Notes: generated by a model from the sequence alone, not told the origin. A stretch of 64,000 bases of DNA from Pseudomonas sp. AB6 (GCF_034314105.1 NZ_JAVIWJ010000001.1:1048501-1112500), one strand, 5' to 3'; positions 1 to 7,281 are shown, numbered from the stretch's first letter. Numbers and translations are program-made.

Positions 1-60
1 GAATTACTCCCGTTAATTTCCAATACAGCCAGCTACCTAGCTGCATGAGAAATGTGTGGG

Positions 61-396
61 TTAGCTGGGCGTAGGCTCGTCGAGCCGGGGTCCGTTTCTG
101 CCAGTCCGCGACGGCGGTTCTTCCTCCGGCTCAATTGTTATTAGCCAGTTTCGCTTGCCCATCTCTGCAACTGCAGCCTCAGCAATATCGAATGCCCGTG
201 TAACCACTTCCTGAGCAGTAAGTGGTCTGCCTTTTGATCGGCCAGCCTCATCAAAGCCATCCGTGGTAGCTGCCACCATGCCGTGCGCATGAAGCAAGTT
301 AAGGGCGATCCTTGCTTCGAGGTTTTCAATATGGGATTGCTGCACCTCTGGCTGAATACCGAAACGCGATTGTTTTGCGGTGTACTCAATTTTCAT
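61..396 (-). CDS. Small phage early-left protein, unknown function
   Basis: This 111-residue protein is not a family I recognise. It is rich in Ala and Glu, with a helical middle that includes ARIALNLLHAHGM, and a basic/acidic, Pro-rich tail (EPEEEPPSRTGRNGPR). I start it at the ATG at 396 because GGAGGG lies just upstream; the upstream in-frame GTG at 411 overlaps that ribosome binding site. It is the distal visible gene of the leftward transcript from PL, after the 191-residue gene. By position it corresponds to lambda left-arm early genes, which are usually accessory host-takeover or recombination functions. No motif lets me choose between them. Confidence 0.6.
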   Translation of the reverse strand: MKIEYTAKQSRFGIQPEVQQSHIENLEARIALNLLHAHGMVAATTDGFDEAGRSKGRPLTAQEVVTRAFDIAEAAVAEMGKRNWLITIEPEEEPPSRTGRNGPRLDEPTPS

Positions 397-463
397 CTTC
401 CATCCCTCCACTTGAATTCAACAAAGACCCCGGCTGGGCAGGGGCTTTAGTAGGCGAGCCCGG

Positions 464-1039
464 TCAGATAGTTGCCGAGACCTTGATTGCCGCTGCGCAA
501 GCCTGAATGGCGTCTTTCGCTGCCAGCTCGATGTTCTTGGCGATGACCTTGTTCACGTCGTTGATCGCGTTCTTCGCGCTCTTTTCAAGCGTGTCCTTGA
601 TGTACAGCTTCATCAGGACGGTTAAGCGGGGGCCAGATTCGCGCCAGTTGTAGCTGTCTTTCGACTCGTCGCGGGAGTGGCCGTTGAAGTCGACCTTCTC
701 GCTCATATACACCTCAGCCCGGCTGGCGATGTATTCCTTAAAGGTCATCGGCTCGCCCTTTGGTTCGCCGTAAGCGTTGGTCTTCATCATGTTCGCGGCT
801 TCGATTATTTCGCCGACGCGGGGCAGGACATGCTCGGCAGCCAGCGCGGCGATCTTCAGATCCACCGCTTCCTGAACGCGCTTCTCGACCTGCTGCTTGA
901 ACTTGGAGGCGTATGACGATTCGTCCCCCTCATCATCAAAGCCGGTGGAGTAGAGAAGAGCGTGAACCGCCTGCTCGACAATTCGCGCCTGAAGGTCTGC
1001 CGCGCTTACGCCGAGTGCTTCTAGTGTTTTGATGTCCAT
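464..1039 (-). CDS. Phage early-left protein, helical, unknown function
   Basis: This is a 191-residue, mostly alpha-helical, charged protein and the first gene downstream of the leftward promoter at 1379-1407. The start is the ATG at 1039 (product begins MDIKTLEAL), preceded by GGAG with an 8-nt gap. A longer reading frame to 1156 lacks a ribosome binding site and has compositionally unrelated residues at its front. The C-terminal third (KNAINDVNKVIAKNIELAAK) looks like an amphipathic helix. The first gene after lambda PL is the antiterminator N, but this protein is too long and lacks an N-terminal Arg-rich motif, so I do not call it N. Function unknown. Confidence 0.65.
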   Translation of the reverse strand: MDIKTLEALGVSAADLQARIVEQAVHALLYSTGFDDEGDESSYASKFKQQVEKRVQEAVDLKIAALAAEHVLPRVGEIIEAANMMKTNAYGEPKGEPMTFKEYIASRAEVYMSEKVDFNGHSRDESKDSYNWRESGPRLTVLMKLYIKDTLEKSAKNAINDVNKVIAKNIELAAKDAIQACAAAIKVSATI

Positions 1040-1378
1040 CTGCGTATCTCCGTGTGTTCGTTCGATTTTCCAGATACGCCTGTTGCCAAGCGCATCGAGG
1101 AAATCTGTTGTCTCCACCACACGCATCGCCCGATTCATATCTCTGGCCGGCGTCACACATTTCGTGATCGATGATCTTCCGGCTGGCTTGTGTGGTTTCG
1201 CGTACTCGCATTCAGGAGTACGGCCAGTTCCAGCGCTGGCATGGCATCAACTATTTGTTGGCTCGCGCTTACCGAATGATCTCGGGGTAGTCGATGGCGA
1301 GGATCTTGGATTGTTAAAGAGCGAAGACCTTAATGAGGCCCTATCGCTGCTTCGGTGGTTTGTCGCGGCGATGTGGTG

Positions 1379-1407
1379 AATATGTACTAATGGTTCACAG
1401 TGGTCAA
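1379..1407 (-). promoter_or_regulatory. Leftward early promoter PL
   Basis: Read on the minus strand, a -35 TTGACC (1402-1407) and a -10 CATATT (1379-1384) are separated by exactly 17 nt. They lie between and beside the two operators OL1 and OL2. The same element, CATATT overlapping the last base of the operator, occurs at PR, which supports the call. The promoter would drive the two leftward genes ending at 464 and 61. Confidence 0.75.
1384..1396. promoter_or_regulatory. Repressor operator OL1
   Basis: GTACTAATGGTTC fits the 13-bp consensus GWACY-NNN-RGTWC shared by all five sites around this switch. It touches the -10 of PL. Its centre is 24 bp from OL2, the same spacing as OR1-OR2. Confidence 0.75.
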
Positions 1408-1420
1408 GTACCAAAAGTAC
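1408..1420. promoter_or_regulatory. Repressor operator OL2
   Basis: GTACCAAAAGTAC is a near-perfect dyad fitting GWACY-NNN-RGTWC. It abuts the -35 of PL, so a bound repressor would cover the promoter. Confidence 0.75.
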
Positions 1421-1439
1421 ACATTTTCCATGCAAGCGT

Positions 1440-1465
1440 AAAAAAGCCCGCACAGTCGGCGGGCT
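1440..1465 (-). terminator. Intrinsic terminator between repressor-side genes and PL
   Basis: On the minus strand a stem AGCCCGC/GCGGGCT with a 7-nt loop is followed by a run of T. It would stop leftward transcription from the 1483-1719 gene before PL, in the position of the lambda immunity terminator. Confidence 0.8.
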
Positions 1466-1482
1466 CATCTATCGGTTAGGCA

Positions 1483-1719
1483 TCAGTCAGGAGGATCGCC
1501 CTCCGGCCTATGGCGCGAAACCAGCTCAACTAGCTGTTCGGCTATGAAATCAGAATTATCAGTCAGTACCTGGAGGTGGGCGGCAATGCGCTCCGAAACC
1601 TCAGTCGATCCACGCTGACCAATCCAGATGCCAATCTCTTCGACTGCTGCGGCGGCGGCATTGATGTTTTGGTTGAGACGGAAGAGTAGGGCGGGGGTAG
1701 GGTCGTCGGGTAGGGACAT
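1483..1719 (-). CDS. Small phage protein in immunity region, unknown function
   Basis: This 78-residue protein begins MSLPDDPTPALLFRLNQ; the ATG at 1719 is preceded by GGAGAAA. It has a helical middle containing an Ala run (INAAAAAVEEIG) and an acidic, Pro-rich end. It sits between two leftward intrinsic terminators (1771-1797 and 1440-1465), so it probably has its own promoter and could be expressed in the lysogen. No family recognised. It is not membrane-anchored and has no Cys. An accessory gene of the immunity region is an inference from position only. Confidence 0.6.
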   Translation of the reverse strand: MSLPDDPTPALLFRLNQNINAAAAAVEEIGIWIGQRGSTEVSERIAAHLQVLTDNSDFIAEQLVELVSRHRPEGDPPD

Positions 1720-1770
1720 GGCATTTTCTCCATAGAGAAGAAAAGCGTAGCAGCCCAAATCGCAGGCAAC

Positions 1771-1797
1771 AAAAAGCCCGACGGTTGGCCGAGCTTG
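1771..1797 (-). terminator. Intrinsic terminator after the rex-position genes
   Basis: On the minus strand AAGCTCG pairs with CGGGCTT (one G-T pair) across an 8-9-nt loop and is followed by TTTTTG. It lies about 20 nt past the stop of the coiled-coil membrane protein gene and would end the repressor operon. Confidence 0.7.
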
Positions 1798-1815
1798 GGG
1801 GGAATCGAGACTAAA

Positions 1816-2571
1816 TTACTTACTTTCGGTTGGTCCGGCCGCCTGAGTTTGCTTGATCAAGAGCAGTAAATCCTGCGTTTCCTTGAGCATCTGCGCATTA
1901 CCTTGCTGTATTTTTTGCGACTCCTGCCCGGAAGTGAATATCCCGGAAGCACTGCTAATAATCGTGGAGTTCACACCCCATACACCAAGCACAATTGCCA
2001 CCCCGATGGTCAGCATTCCGGCCAAGGCTGCGCGATTTGATTTTCTGACCTCGGTAACGCTTTCGGTGATCTTTGATTCGAAGCCGTCAACCTTAAACTC
2101 TACCCCGCCGATCTTTGTAACGATGCTGTCCAGCTTAGCGTCGATAACCTTATCCCTATCTTCCAGTCGCCTAGACATTCCTTCAAACCGCTCGGCATAA
2201 AGCAAATCCCGCGCTTCTTGCTCTTTGCGGTAGGCGTCTGCGCGCCTCTCCGAATCGCGCTCTACCTTCTCGGCGCGCCGATCCATCCGATCCTCTAGGG
2301 CGGATAACGTGGTCCTTAGTTCTTCGGGGGTAATTTCTGGCATGCGATTAGTATCATCTGATTTTTCTGATTTGTCATGCCTGAGGCCGATCCCGCTCGC
2401 CCCAGTTTCGCGAAATTCACTCTGTGAATGCATGGTCTTAAATTGGGCTGGAGGCTTTAGCCCGGATAGTTTATGCCAGTCGAGACTGTTGGCGTCTGGA
2501 GACCTGTTCACCCCAGGAGAGCCTTTGAATAACCTCTTCTCAAAATCACCTTGAGGCGACTTACTCAGCAT
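1816..2571 (-). CDS. Coiled-coil inner-membrane protein in rex position
   Basis: This 251-residue protein has a low-complexity polar N-terminus (1-75), a long highly charged region with heptad character (about 80-175, rich in Glu, Arg and Lys), one transmembrane helix (about 181-205, AALAGMLTIGVAIVLGVWG) and a Gln-rich C-terminal helix. GGAGG lies 7 nt before the ATG, and the start overlaps the end of the upstream gene by 11 bases, so translation is probably coupled. It is co-transcribed behind the CI-like repressor and should therefore be made in the lysogen, as lambda RexB is, although it is not a RexB homologue. Superinfection exclusion or membrane signalling is inferred from position and topology only. 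Confidence 0.7.
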   Translation of the reverse strand: MLSKSPQGDFEKRLFKGSPGVNRSPDANSLDWHKLSGLKPPAQFKTMHSQSEFRETGASGIGLRHDKSEKSDDTNRMPEITPEELRTTLSALEDRMDRRAEKVERDSERRADAYRKEQEARDLLYAERFEGMSRRLEDRDKVIDAKLDSIVTKIGGVEFKVDGFESKITESVTEVRKSNRAALAGMLTIGVAIVLGVWGVNSTIISSASGIFTSGQESQKIQQGNAQMLKETQDLLLLIKQTQAAGPTESK

Positions 2572-2854
2572 TTTGCGCCTCCGCCAGCGAGGCGCGAAGG
2601 TCTGGGTCAGGAATAGCCATCATTCGAACAAAATAACAGGTTGTACATACCATCGTTAACACTGGCAGACCGACCATGTACATATTTCCGTCCGCCTTCC
2701 CCCACGGTATGGTGTTGATACTTACGGTTCCAGCAGAAGGTAGGGTCCATTCGTCTTTTTCGCAAAATGGGCATTTTGCAGACTTTGTTTTTTCAGCCAT
2801 AAAGGCATCTAGCTTGTTAAGGTCGACCCGGTATTCTGTCTCTTCCTGCGCCAT
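2561..2854 (-). CDS. Small zinc-ribbon protein in rex position
   Basis: This 97-residue protein has two CxxC knuckles (CPFC about residue 28, CTTC about residue 71) spaced as in a single zinc ribbon around a beta-rich core. The start is the ATG at 2854 (MAQEETEYRVDLNKL); a TTG directly before it is in frame but unneeded. It is the first gene after the repressor, 24 bp from its stop, and overlaps the coiled-coil membrane protein gene, so the three genes form one leftward operon. Similar short zinc-ribbon proteins occur in phages without assigned function. By position it is a counterpart of lambda rexA, with no sequence similarity claimed. Confidence 0.65.
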   Translation of the reverse strand: MAQEETEYRVDLNKLDAFMAEKTKSAKCPFCEKDEWTLPSAGTVSINTIPWGKADGNMYMVGLPVLTMVCTTCYFVRMMAIPDPDLRASLAEAQNAE

Positions 2855-2878
2855 CAAAAGATTCCTTTTCTGTTGTTC

Positions 2879-3649
2879 CTACAAATCCCCGCCACGCCAG
2901 ATCACTCGGCCCAATATCCGATGCTCGTATATTTCTCCATCTGGCAGGACAAGGTCGCCGTGATTGATCTTGTCGGCGTTGTCACTGCGGATGATCCATC
3001 CGCCGAATTCTGACTTCATCAGCCGCTTCACAAGCGTTCCGCGCTCCTGGCTTTCAAGGGCAAATATCTGCCCGTCAACTGGCTCGACTCTCGATTCGTC
3101 AACAAGCAGTACGTCATGATCATCAATTGTCGGCCACATGCTTTCTCCGTGGGCGTAAATGACCTTCAGATTTTTCGGGTTAACCCCTTTGAGGCGCAGC
3201 CAGTCTCGCTTGAATGCAAGCGTACCGCGCAGCTCGACGTGCGTGTTTTGATGTCCGCTGCCTGCGGATGCCAATGCGTCGTACTGAGGGATGAAGGCGT
3301 ACTTCTCATCTGTTACCGGGGTTTCGCCGTCATCATCCGTAGGGAAGGGGAGGATGCTCGGGGTTACTGGCTGTATCGCTGGGCGCGCCAGCGGGTCGGC
3401 AAGCTCCCTCATGTCGCCGCGCCCATACTCCAACCACTCCACCCGTACCTTGAGCGCCGCAGCAAGCGCAAGCATTTTTGCGCCGCCCGGCATCGACTCG
3501 CCATTTAGCCACTTGCTGCTGGCCTTGGGCGTAACCCCTGCAACTTTCGCCAGGCGAGCGCCCGCACCCCATTCTTGGATTTCATTCGCAACAAGGGCCT
3601 GCTTGAGTCTCACGACAAAAGCATTTCGTATTTCTTCTATTTGAACCAT
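2879..3649 (-). CDS. CI-like prophage repressor (HTH plus LexA/S24 autopeptidase)
   Basis: This DNA-binding repressor should maintain lysogeny and be inactivated by RecA-stimulated self-cleavage. The N-terminal half has an XRE-type helix-turn-helix (ARLAKVAGVTPKASSKWLNGE). The C-terminal half is an S24 peptidase with the catalytic Ser in HGESMWPT and the Lys in GTLVKRL. The likely cleavage bond is Ala-Gly in LASAGSG. I start it at the ATG at 3649 (MVQIEEIR), giving 256 residues. There is no ribosome binding site there, but a GTTAAT -10-like element at 3656-3661 places the transcript start at or next to the ATG, so the mRNA may be leaderless like lambda cI. An in-frame ATG at 3694 would add 15 residues encoded across operator OR2. 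Operator OR3 covers the start codon, suggesting self-repression. Confidence 0.92.
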   Translation of the reverse strand: MVQIEEIRNAFVVRLKQALVANEIQEWGAGARLAKVAGVTPKASSKWLNGESMPGGAKMLALAAALKVRVEWLEYGRGDMRELADPLARPAIQPVTPSILPFPTDDDGETPVTDEKYAFIPQYDALASAGSGHQNTHVELRGTLAFKRDWLRLKGVNPKNLKVIYAHGESMWPTIDDHDVLLVDESRVEPVDGQIFALESQERGTLVKRLMKSEFGGWIIRSDNADKINHGDLVLPDGEIYEHRILGRVIWRGGDL

Positions 3650-3655
3650 AGGTTC
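3643..3655. promoter_or_regulatory. Repressor operator OR3
   Basis: GAACCATAGGTTC is a perfect dyad fitting GWACY-NNN-RGTWC. It covers the preferred ATG of the repressor, so binding here would block repressor synthesis. It is 33 bp centre to centre from OR2. Confidence 0.7.
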
Positions 3656-3675
3656 ATTAACGCATGGGCTTGCAT

Positions 3676-3688
3676 GTACTTTCAGTTC
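3676..3688. promoter_or_regulatory. Repressor operator OR2
   Basis: GTACTTTCAGTTC fits the five-site consensus. It lies just upstream of the PR -35 and is positioned to let bound repressor activate leftward transcription of its own gene. Confidence 0.75.
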
Positions 3689-3717
3689 CGACATAATATG
3701 TACTGTAAGTTCATATT
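3688..3717 (+). promoter_or_regulatory. Rightward early promoter PR
   Basis: A -35-like CCGACA (3688-3693) and a -10 CATATT (3712-3717) are spaced by 18 nt in the mirror image of PL. An alternative pair is TTGCAT (3670-3675) with CATAAT (3692-3697), spacer 16. Either would be covered by OR1/OR2 and would transcribe the Cro-like gene at 3734. Confidence 0.6.
3700..3712. promoter_or_regulatory. Repressor operator OR1
   Basis: GTACTGTAAGTTC is the core of a larger imperfect palindrome at 3695-3717 (AATATG...CATATT). It overlaps the PR -10. Its centre is 24 bp from OR2, identical to the OL1-OL2 spacing. Confidence 0.75.
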
Positions 3718-3733
3718 TTAACCCGGAGGCCTT

Positions 3734-3973
3734 ATGCGGCCGCTCAAAAAATCGATTGATGATGCTGGCGGCGTACCGACCGTGGCCCTGGCCTGCGGCA
3801 AGACTCCGAGAGCTATTTACAAGTGGATCGTTGCTGACGCACTACCGCGCACCGAGTACACCGGCGAAACCCAATACGCCAAAAAAATATCAGTGCTTGC
3901 AGGCATTAAGGGGAAGCCGTTCGACCCCGATTGGCTGCTTGCAGAAGCTCATCCAAAAAAATCAGCCGCTTAA
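3734..3973 (+). CDS. Cro-like helix-turn-helix regulator
   Basis: This 79-residue protein is divergent from the CI-like repressor and is the first gene from PR. The N-terminus fits a YdaS/Cro-type helix-turn-helix: KKSIDDAGGVPTVALACGKTPRAIYKWI, where the CGKTPRAIYKW part is the recognition helix. GGAG is at 3725-3728, 5 nt before the ATG. By position it should repress the lysogenic promoter and promote lytic growth, probably using the same operators as the repressor; that sharing is inferred. Size is typical of Cro proteins (60-80 residues). Confidence 0.85.
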   Translation: MRPLKKSIDDAGGVPTVALACGKTPRAIYKWIVADALPRTEYTGETQYAKKISVLAGIKGKPFDPDWLLAEAHPKKSAA

Positions 3974-4004
3974 ACCAATTTCCAACCACAAAAGGATTCA
4001 CACG

Positions 4005-4211
4005 ATGGCCTACAAACACAACCCAGAAGACAAGCGCAATAAGCGCCGTCAAGTCAGCTTCAACCAAACGCTAGACAAGATTCTTTCGCGGGCTGCCAGC
4101 CGGGCACACACGCAGCACGCAACATTCCTGCTCGCGATTATCGAGTGGGGCGTTGAGAACGGTGCAATCGAAGGCCTGCTGAAGGATGAAAAGAAGTCTA
4201 GCGCTGCTTGA
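4005..4211 (+). CDS. Small phage early protein, possible CII-position regulator
   Basis: This 68-residue basic protein has an Arg/Lys-rich N-terminus (EDKRNKRRQVSFNQTLDKIL) followed by a predicted helix (HATFLLAIIEWGVENGAI). The VSFNQTLDKILSRAASRA stretch followed by a second helix could form a ribbon-helix-helix-like fold, but this is uncertain. The ATG at 4005 follows AAAGGA. It comes directly after the Cro-like gene, the slot that holds cII in lambda. No CII homology is visible. Confidence 0.6.
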   Translation: MAYKHNPEDKRNKRRQVSFNQTLDKILSRAASRAHTQHATFLLAIIEWGVENGAIEGLLKDEKKSSAA

Positions 4212-4230
4212 TCAGCCTAAGGAGGTTCAA

Positions 4231-4452
4231 TTGCTCGAATACGAAAGCCTGAGTCCGGGCACGAGAGAGCGAGTGGAACAGCTCGCCAGAGATAAGCGGT
4301 ACAGCCTTGAAGAGGCACTGGAAGAGATTGCGATTGAGTCAATCGCAATGGGTGGACTAACCCTCTCCATGCGCACCAAGGCGAAGTTGATAGCTATTCC
4401 GGGGAGGCCGAAAGGCGAACACCTAATTAGGGTCACTACTGAACCTATTTAG
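4231..4452 (+). CDS. Small phage early protein with TTG start
   Basis: I start this frame at TTG 4231 because a perfect AAGGAGG (4219-4225) lies 5 nt upstream; the in-frame ATG at 4186 has no such site and would overlap the preceding gene. The 73-residue product (MLEYESLSPGTRERVEQLARDKRYSLEEALEEIA) is helical and acidic, with a basic tail. The ERVEQLARDKRYSLEEALEEI stretch resembles one helix-turn-helix pair, but no family can be assigned. A terminator-like hairpin follows at 4479-4502. Confidence 0.6.
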   Translation: MLEYESLSPGTRERVEQLARDKRYSLEEALEEIAIESIAMGGLTLSMRTKAKLIAIPGRPKGEHLIRVTTEPI

Positions 4453-4478
4453 GGCCACCAAATTACAGACAAAAAAAT

Positions 4479-4502
4479 GCCGGGGTAGTGACCCGGCGTT
4501 TT
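4479..4502 (+). terminator. Terminator-like hairpin before the Rha-type gene
   Basis: GCCGGGG and CCCGGC pair across a short loop and are followed by GTTTTC. The T run is short, so read-through or antitermination is likely. Its position after the cII-slot genes recalls lambda tR1. Confidence 0.5.
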
Positions 4503-4528
4503 CAACACAACTTGATAAGGCCGATTAT

Positions 4529-5335
4529 ATGCAAACCGTAACCAGCGTCAATACCCCGCTCAATTTGCCGACACGTTTTGCGATAAACGAAAACGTGTCG
4601 CGCACGATGTCTTCCCGTGAAATAGCCAATGTCACGGGTAAGCGTCACGACAACGTAAAACGCGACATTGTTGCGATGCTCAAGGAGCTGAAAGTCGATG
4701 CCCTCAGCTTTGAGGACATCTATCTCGACGGACGTAATCGCGAACAACTCCAGTATCTACTTGATCGCGAATACACCGACTGCCTTTTGACGGGTTACAG
4801 CGCCCCCATGCGCATGAAGGTGGTTCGCCGCTGGCATGAACTTGAAGGTCAGGGCGCGGCGCGCCAATCTGTCATCGCCAATGGAACAAAGGTTATCGGC
4901 GAGCTCGCCATCCTTGAATGCTTCACACGCCTGCTTAAGCCTGCGCCGTCCAGCCAAGTGATGATGCTGAATCAGATCGCCGTTAATAACGGCCTCGACC
5001 CTAAGTTTCTACCCGGCTACGCCATCGACGCAGCGCCTGACGCCATCGGTGGCAGCTCAATGCCCACCAAGTCCGCTACGGCACTCCTGAAAGATAACGA
5101 CATCCGCGTATCACCTGCGACCTTCAATAAGGCGCTAGGTGCCGCTGGCTTCCTGAAAGTCATGCAGCGCAAGAACTCCAAGCAGGAAATGATCGATTTC
5201 TGGTCGATTACCGACAAAGGCCTGCGCTTCGGTAAGAACCTAACCAGCCCCCAATCCCCTCGCGAGACACAGCCTCATTGGTACGTGGATCGCTTTCTTG
5301 AGTTGGCCGGGCTGATCGGCAAAGGACACAAATGA
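4529..5335 (+). CDS. Rha-family phage regulatory protein
   Basis: This 268-residue protein has an N-terminal Rha domain. The diagnostic segment MSSREIANVTGKRHDNVKRDI is followed by the YLLDREYTDCLLTGYSAPMRMKVVRRWHELE core (about 27-108). The C-terminal part (about 120-255) resembles the phage antirepressor/KilA-C-type DNA-binding module, including AGFLKVMQRKNSKQEMIDFW and ITDKGLRFGKN. Rha proteins are phage regulators that interfere with growth in some hosts. Placed first in the rightward early block, it may regulate early transcription. The next gene starts within its stop codon. Confidence 0.85.
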   Translation: MQTVTSVNTPLNLPTRFAINENVSRTMSSREIANVTGKRHDNVKRDIVAMLKELKVDALSFEDIYLDGRNREQLQYLLDREYTDCLLTGYSAPMRMKVVRRWHELEGQGAARQSVIANGTKVIGELAILECFTRLLKPAPSSQVMMLNQIAVNNGLDPKFLPGYAIDAAPDAIGGSSMPTKSATALLKDNDIRVSPATFNKALGAAGFLKVMQRKNSKQEMIDFWSITDKGLRFGKNLTSPQSPRETQPHWYVDRFLELAGLIGKGHK

Positions 5336-6264
5336 TGGCTCGTTCCAGAAATATTAAACCGGGATTCTTCTCGAACGAGCACCTTGCCGAGGTCGATTTT
5401 GCAACGCGCCTACTGTTCATTGGCTTGTGGACCGAGGCTGATCGCGAAGGGCGCCTCGAGGATCGTCCTCGCCGCCTTAAGATGGCTTTGTTTCCTGCTG
5501 ACAATTTAGATATCGATTCGATGCTCTTCAGTCTCCACGATCTGGGGTTCATCGACCGCTACAGCGTTGATGGCGCCAATTACATCCAGATAGTGAATTG
5601 GGCCAAACACCAGAATCCTCACCTCAAGGAAACTAAGAGCACCATCCCTGAAAGGTCAGAGATAGAGCCTTGCCCGGTAAAGGAAGGTGCTAGCACCATG
5701 CAAGCACCAGACGAGAACAGTTCTATCCCGGCTGATTCCCTCTCTCTTGATTCCCTCTCTTCTGATTCCGGATTCCTGATTCCCTCTTCCGGGATTCAAG
5801 ATCAAAAACCCTTGCCAGTCGCTAAAGCTCCGGCGGCGTCAAACGTCAAAGTGCTCAAGCCAAAAGCCGAGAAGCACAAGACCGACGCACAGCTCGCCAA
5901 CGCTGCGACGTGGAACGCTTACTCGAACGCCTACTACGACCGCTACGGTGCCGAGCCTGTACGCAACGCCAAGGTGAATGGCCAGGTCGCTCAGCTGGTA
6001 TCCCGCCTTGGAGCAGCTGAGGCGCCACACGTTGCCGCGTTCTACGTCGCAATCAACGATTCGTTCTACCTGCGCAGCTCCCATGAGTTTGGCTTGCTGG
6101 TCGCCAGAGCTGAAGGCATTCGCACTCAGTGGGTCACTGGCCGCCAAGTCAACTCAGTGACCGCCCGCCAGATGGAAAACACCCAGGCGAATATGAGCGC
6201 GGCCGAAGAAGCCAAGGCGATGATCATGAGCGGGGGTACGCAGAATGCTTTCCTCCGCCGATAA
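5332..6264 (+). CDS. Phage replication initiation-type protein (O-like position)
   Basis: This 310-residue protein starts with a helix-turn-helix segment common to phage replication and DnaT-like proteins (MARSRNIKPGFFSNEHLAEVDFATRLLFIGLWTEADREGR in spirit, residues 1-110, including GLWTEADREGRLEDRP). A Ser/Asp-rich linker (about 120-165) leads to a helical C-terminal domain with RYGAEPVRNAKVNGQVAQLV. The layout (winged-helix N-terminus, linker, partner-binding C-terminus) matches lambda O-like initiators. Start codons at 5332 and 5335 overlap the Rha stop. The next gene overlaps its end by 20 bases. Direct origin binding is inferred, and I found no clear iteron array. Confidence 0.75.
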   Translation: MMARSRNIKPGFFSNEHLAEVDFATRLLFIGLWTEADREGRLEDRPRRLKMALFPADNLDIDSMLFSLHDLGFIDRYSVDGANYIQIVNWAKHQNPHLKETKSTIPERSEIEPCPVKEGASTMQAPDENSSIPADSLSLDSLSSDSGFLIPSSGIQDQKPLPVAKAPAASNVKVLKPKAEKHKTDAQLANAATWNAYSNAYYDRYGAEPVRNAKVNGQVAQLVSRLGAAEAPHVAAFYVAINDSFYLRSSHEFGLLVARAEGIRTQWVTGRQVNSVTARQMENTQANMSAAEEAKAMIMSGGTQNAFLRR

Positions 6265-7030
6265 GCTGGGTCTCGTCGACGCCTTGTGCGCTACAGCCGA
6301 ATCTATGGGCTCAACACTGAGCGCCACCGCTGCCGCCATGATGGCTAATGACCTTGAGCAATTCACTGTCAACGACCTGATCGACGCCTTGCAATCCTGT
6401 CGCCGTGAAGTAGCCGGGCGACTGACGCTGGCCGCAATCATCCAGCGTGCAGCCGCAGCCGACGGCCGTCCCGGAAAGGATGAAGCATGGGCCATTGCCA
6501 TGATGACCAACGATGAATACGAGACGGTAGTACTCACAGACGAGATACAGCTCGCTCTGGCGGCCGCTAAACCGGTTTTAGACGCTGGCGACAAGATCGG
6601 TGCGCGTATGGCGTTTATCAGCGCATACGAGCGTCTGGTGAGCCAAGCGAGGGAAGACCACAAGAACGTCAACTGGCACGTTTCCGTTGGTTTCGACGCT
6701 AATCGCCGTGTCGAGGCGATCACCAAAGCGGTGCAGATGCAGCGCATTCCACAGGAGCGCGGGCAAATCTATCTGGCCGACTTGCGTGTTTCGCCAGTCA
6801 CCGAAGATGGCCGCGCCCTCGCTGGCTTGATCACTGGCGACGTCACCCGCCCAAGCCCTGACGTCCGCGCAAAGCTCAAAGCCGTGAAGGACAGCATGGC
6901 AGTGATGCGCGCCGCCACCGCCGAGCGAAAAATCGAACTCAAGATCGTAGCCGCCAATGATTTGGCTGACCGCCGCGCACTGATGATTCGCCAGGCCGCA
7001 GATTTGCAAGCCGAGAGGGCTCCGCAATGA
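6245..7030 (+). CDS. Phage replication-associated protein (helicase-loader position)
   Basis: This 261-residue, almost wholly helical protein has an N-terminal domain with LTLAAIIQRAAAADGRPGKDEAWAIAM. The GRPGxxEAWA segment is shared by phage replication proteins that sit next to O-like initiators. The gene overlaps the initiator by 20 bases, so translation is probably coupled. A role equivalent to lambda P (loading DnaB) follows from position and this short motif. There is no Walker A motif, so it is not a DnaC-type ATPase. Confidence 0.6.
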   Translation: MLSSADKLGLVDALCATAESMGSTLSATAAAMMANDLEQFTVNDLIDALQSCRREVAGRLTLAAIIQRAAAADGRPGKDEAWAIAMMTNDEYETVVLTDEIQLALAAAKPVLDAGDKIGARMAFISAYERLVSQAREDHKNVNWHVSVGFDANRRVEAITKAVQMQRIPQERGQIYLADLRVSPVTEDGRALAGLITGDVTRPSPDVRAKLKAVKDSMAVMRAATAERKIELKIVAANDLADRRALMIRQAADLQAERAPQ

Positions 7031-7281
7031 CCAGCATCAGAAAGCTCAAGGCGCTGATCGTCGAGCTGCGGGAGGACGCGCAGGTCGCGGCTGACTGCGA
7101 ATACAACTACGCAAATTTGGACGCAGCCGCTGACGCACTAGGCGAGTTCATCACCCTGATCGAAAACCCTCCGGGCACTTCCGAGCTTGCGCTCCTGCGG
7201 ATAGGTTATGCCCGCGCTGTTAGTGAGCGCGACACGCTGCGAGCCGAAATCAAATCCCTGCGTGAAGGTGCCAAATCATGA
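7027..7281 (+). CDS. Small coiled-coil phage early protein
   Basis: This 84-residue protein is acidic and helical, ending in a coiled coil (ARAVSERDTLRAEIKSLREG). It starts within the stop codon of the replication protein (ATGA) and overlaps the next gene in the same way. It is the first of a chain of tightly overlapping small genes. No family recognised. Confidence 0.65.
   Translation: MTSIRKLKALIVELREDAQVAADCEYNYANLDAAADALGEFITLIENPPGTSELALLRIGYARAVSERDTLRAEIKSLREGAKS

Noticed and set aside
464..1156. Longer N-terminus for the early-left gene (start at 1156)
   Set aside because: The ATG at 1039 has GGAG at good spacing. The extra 39 residues lack a ribosome site.
1816..2854. Calling the pair RexA/RexB
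   Set aside because: No sequence or topology match: RexB has several membrane helices and this protein has one. Only operon position is shared.
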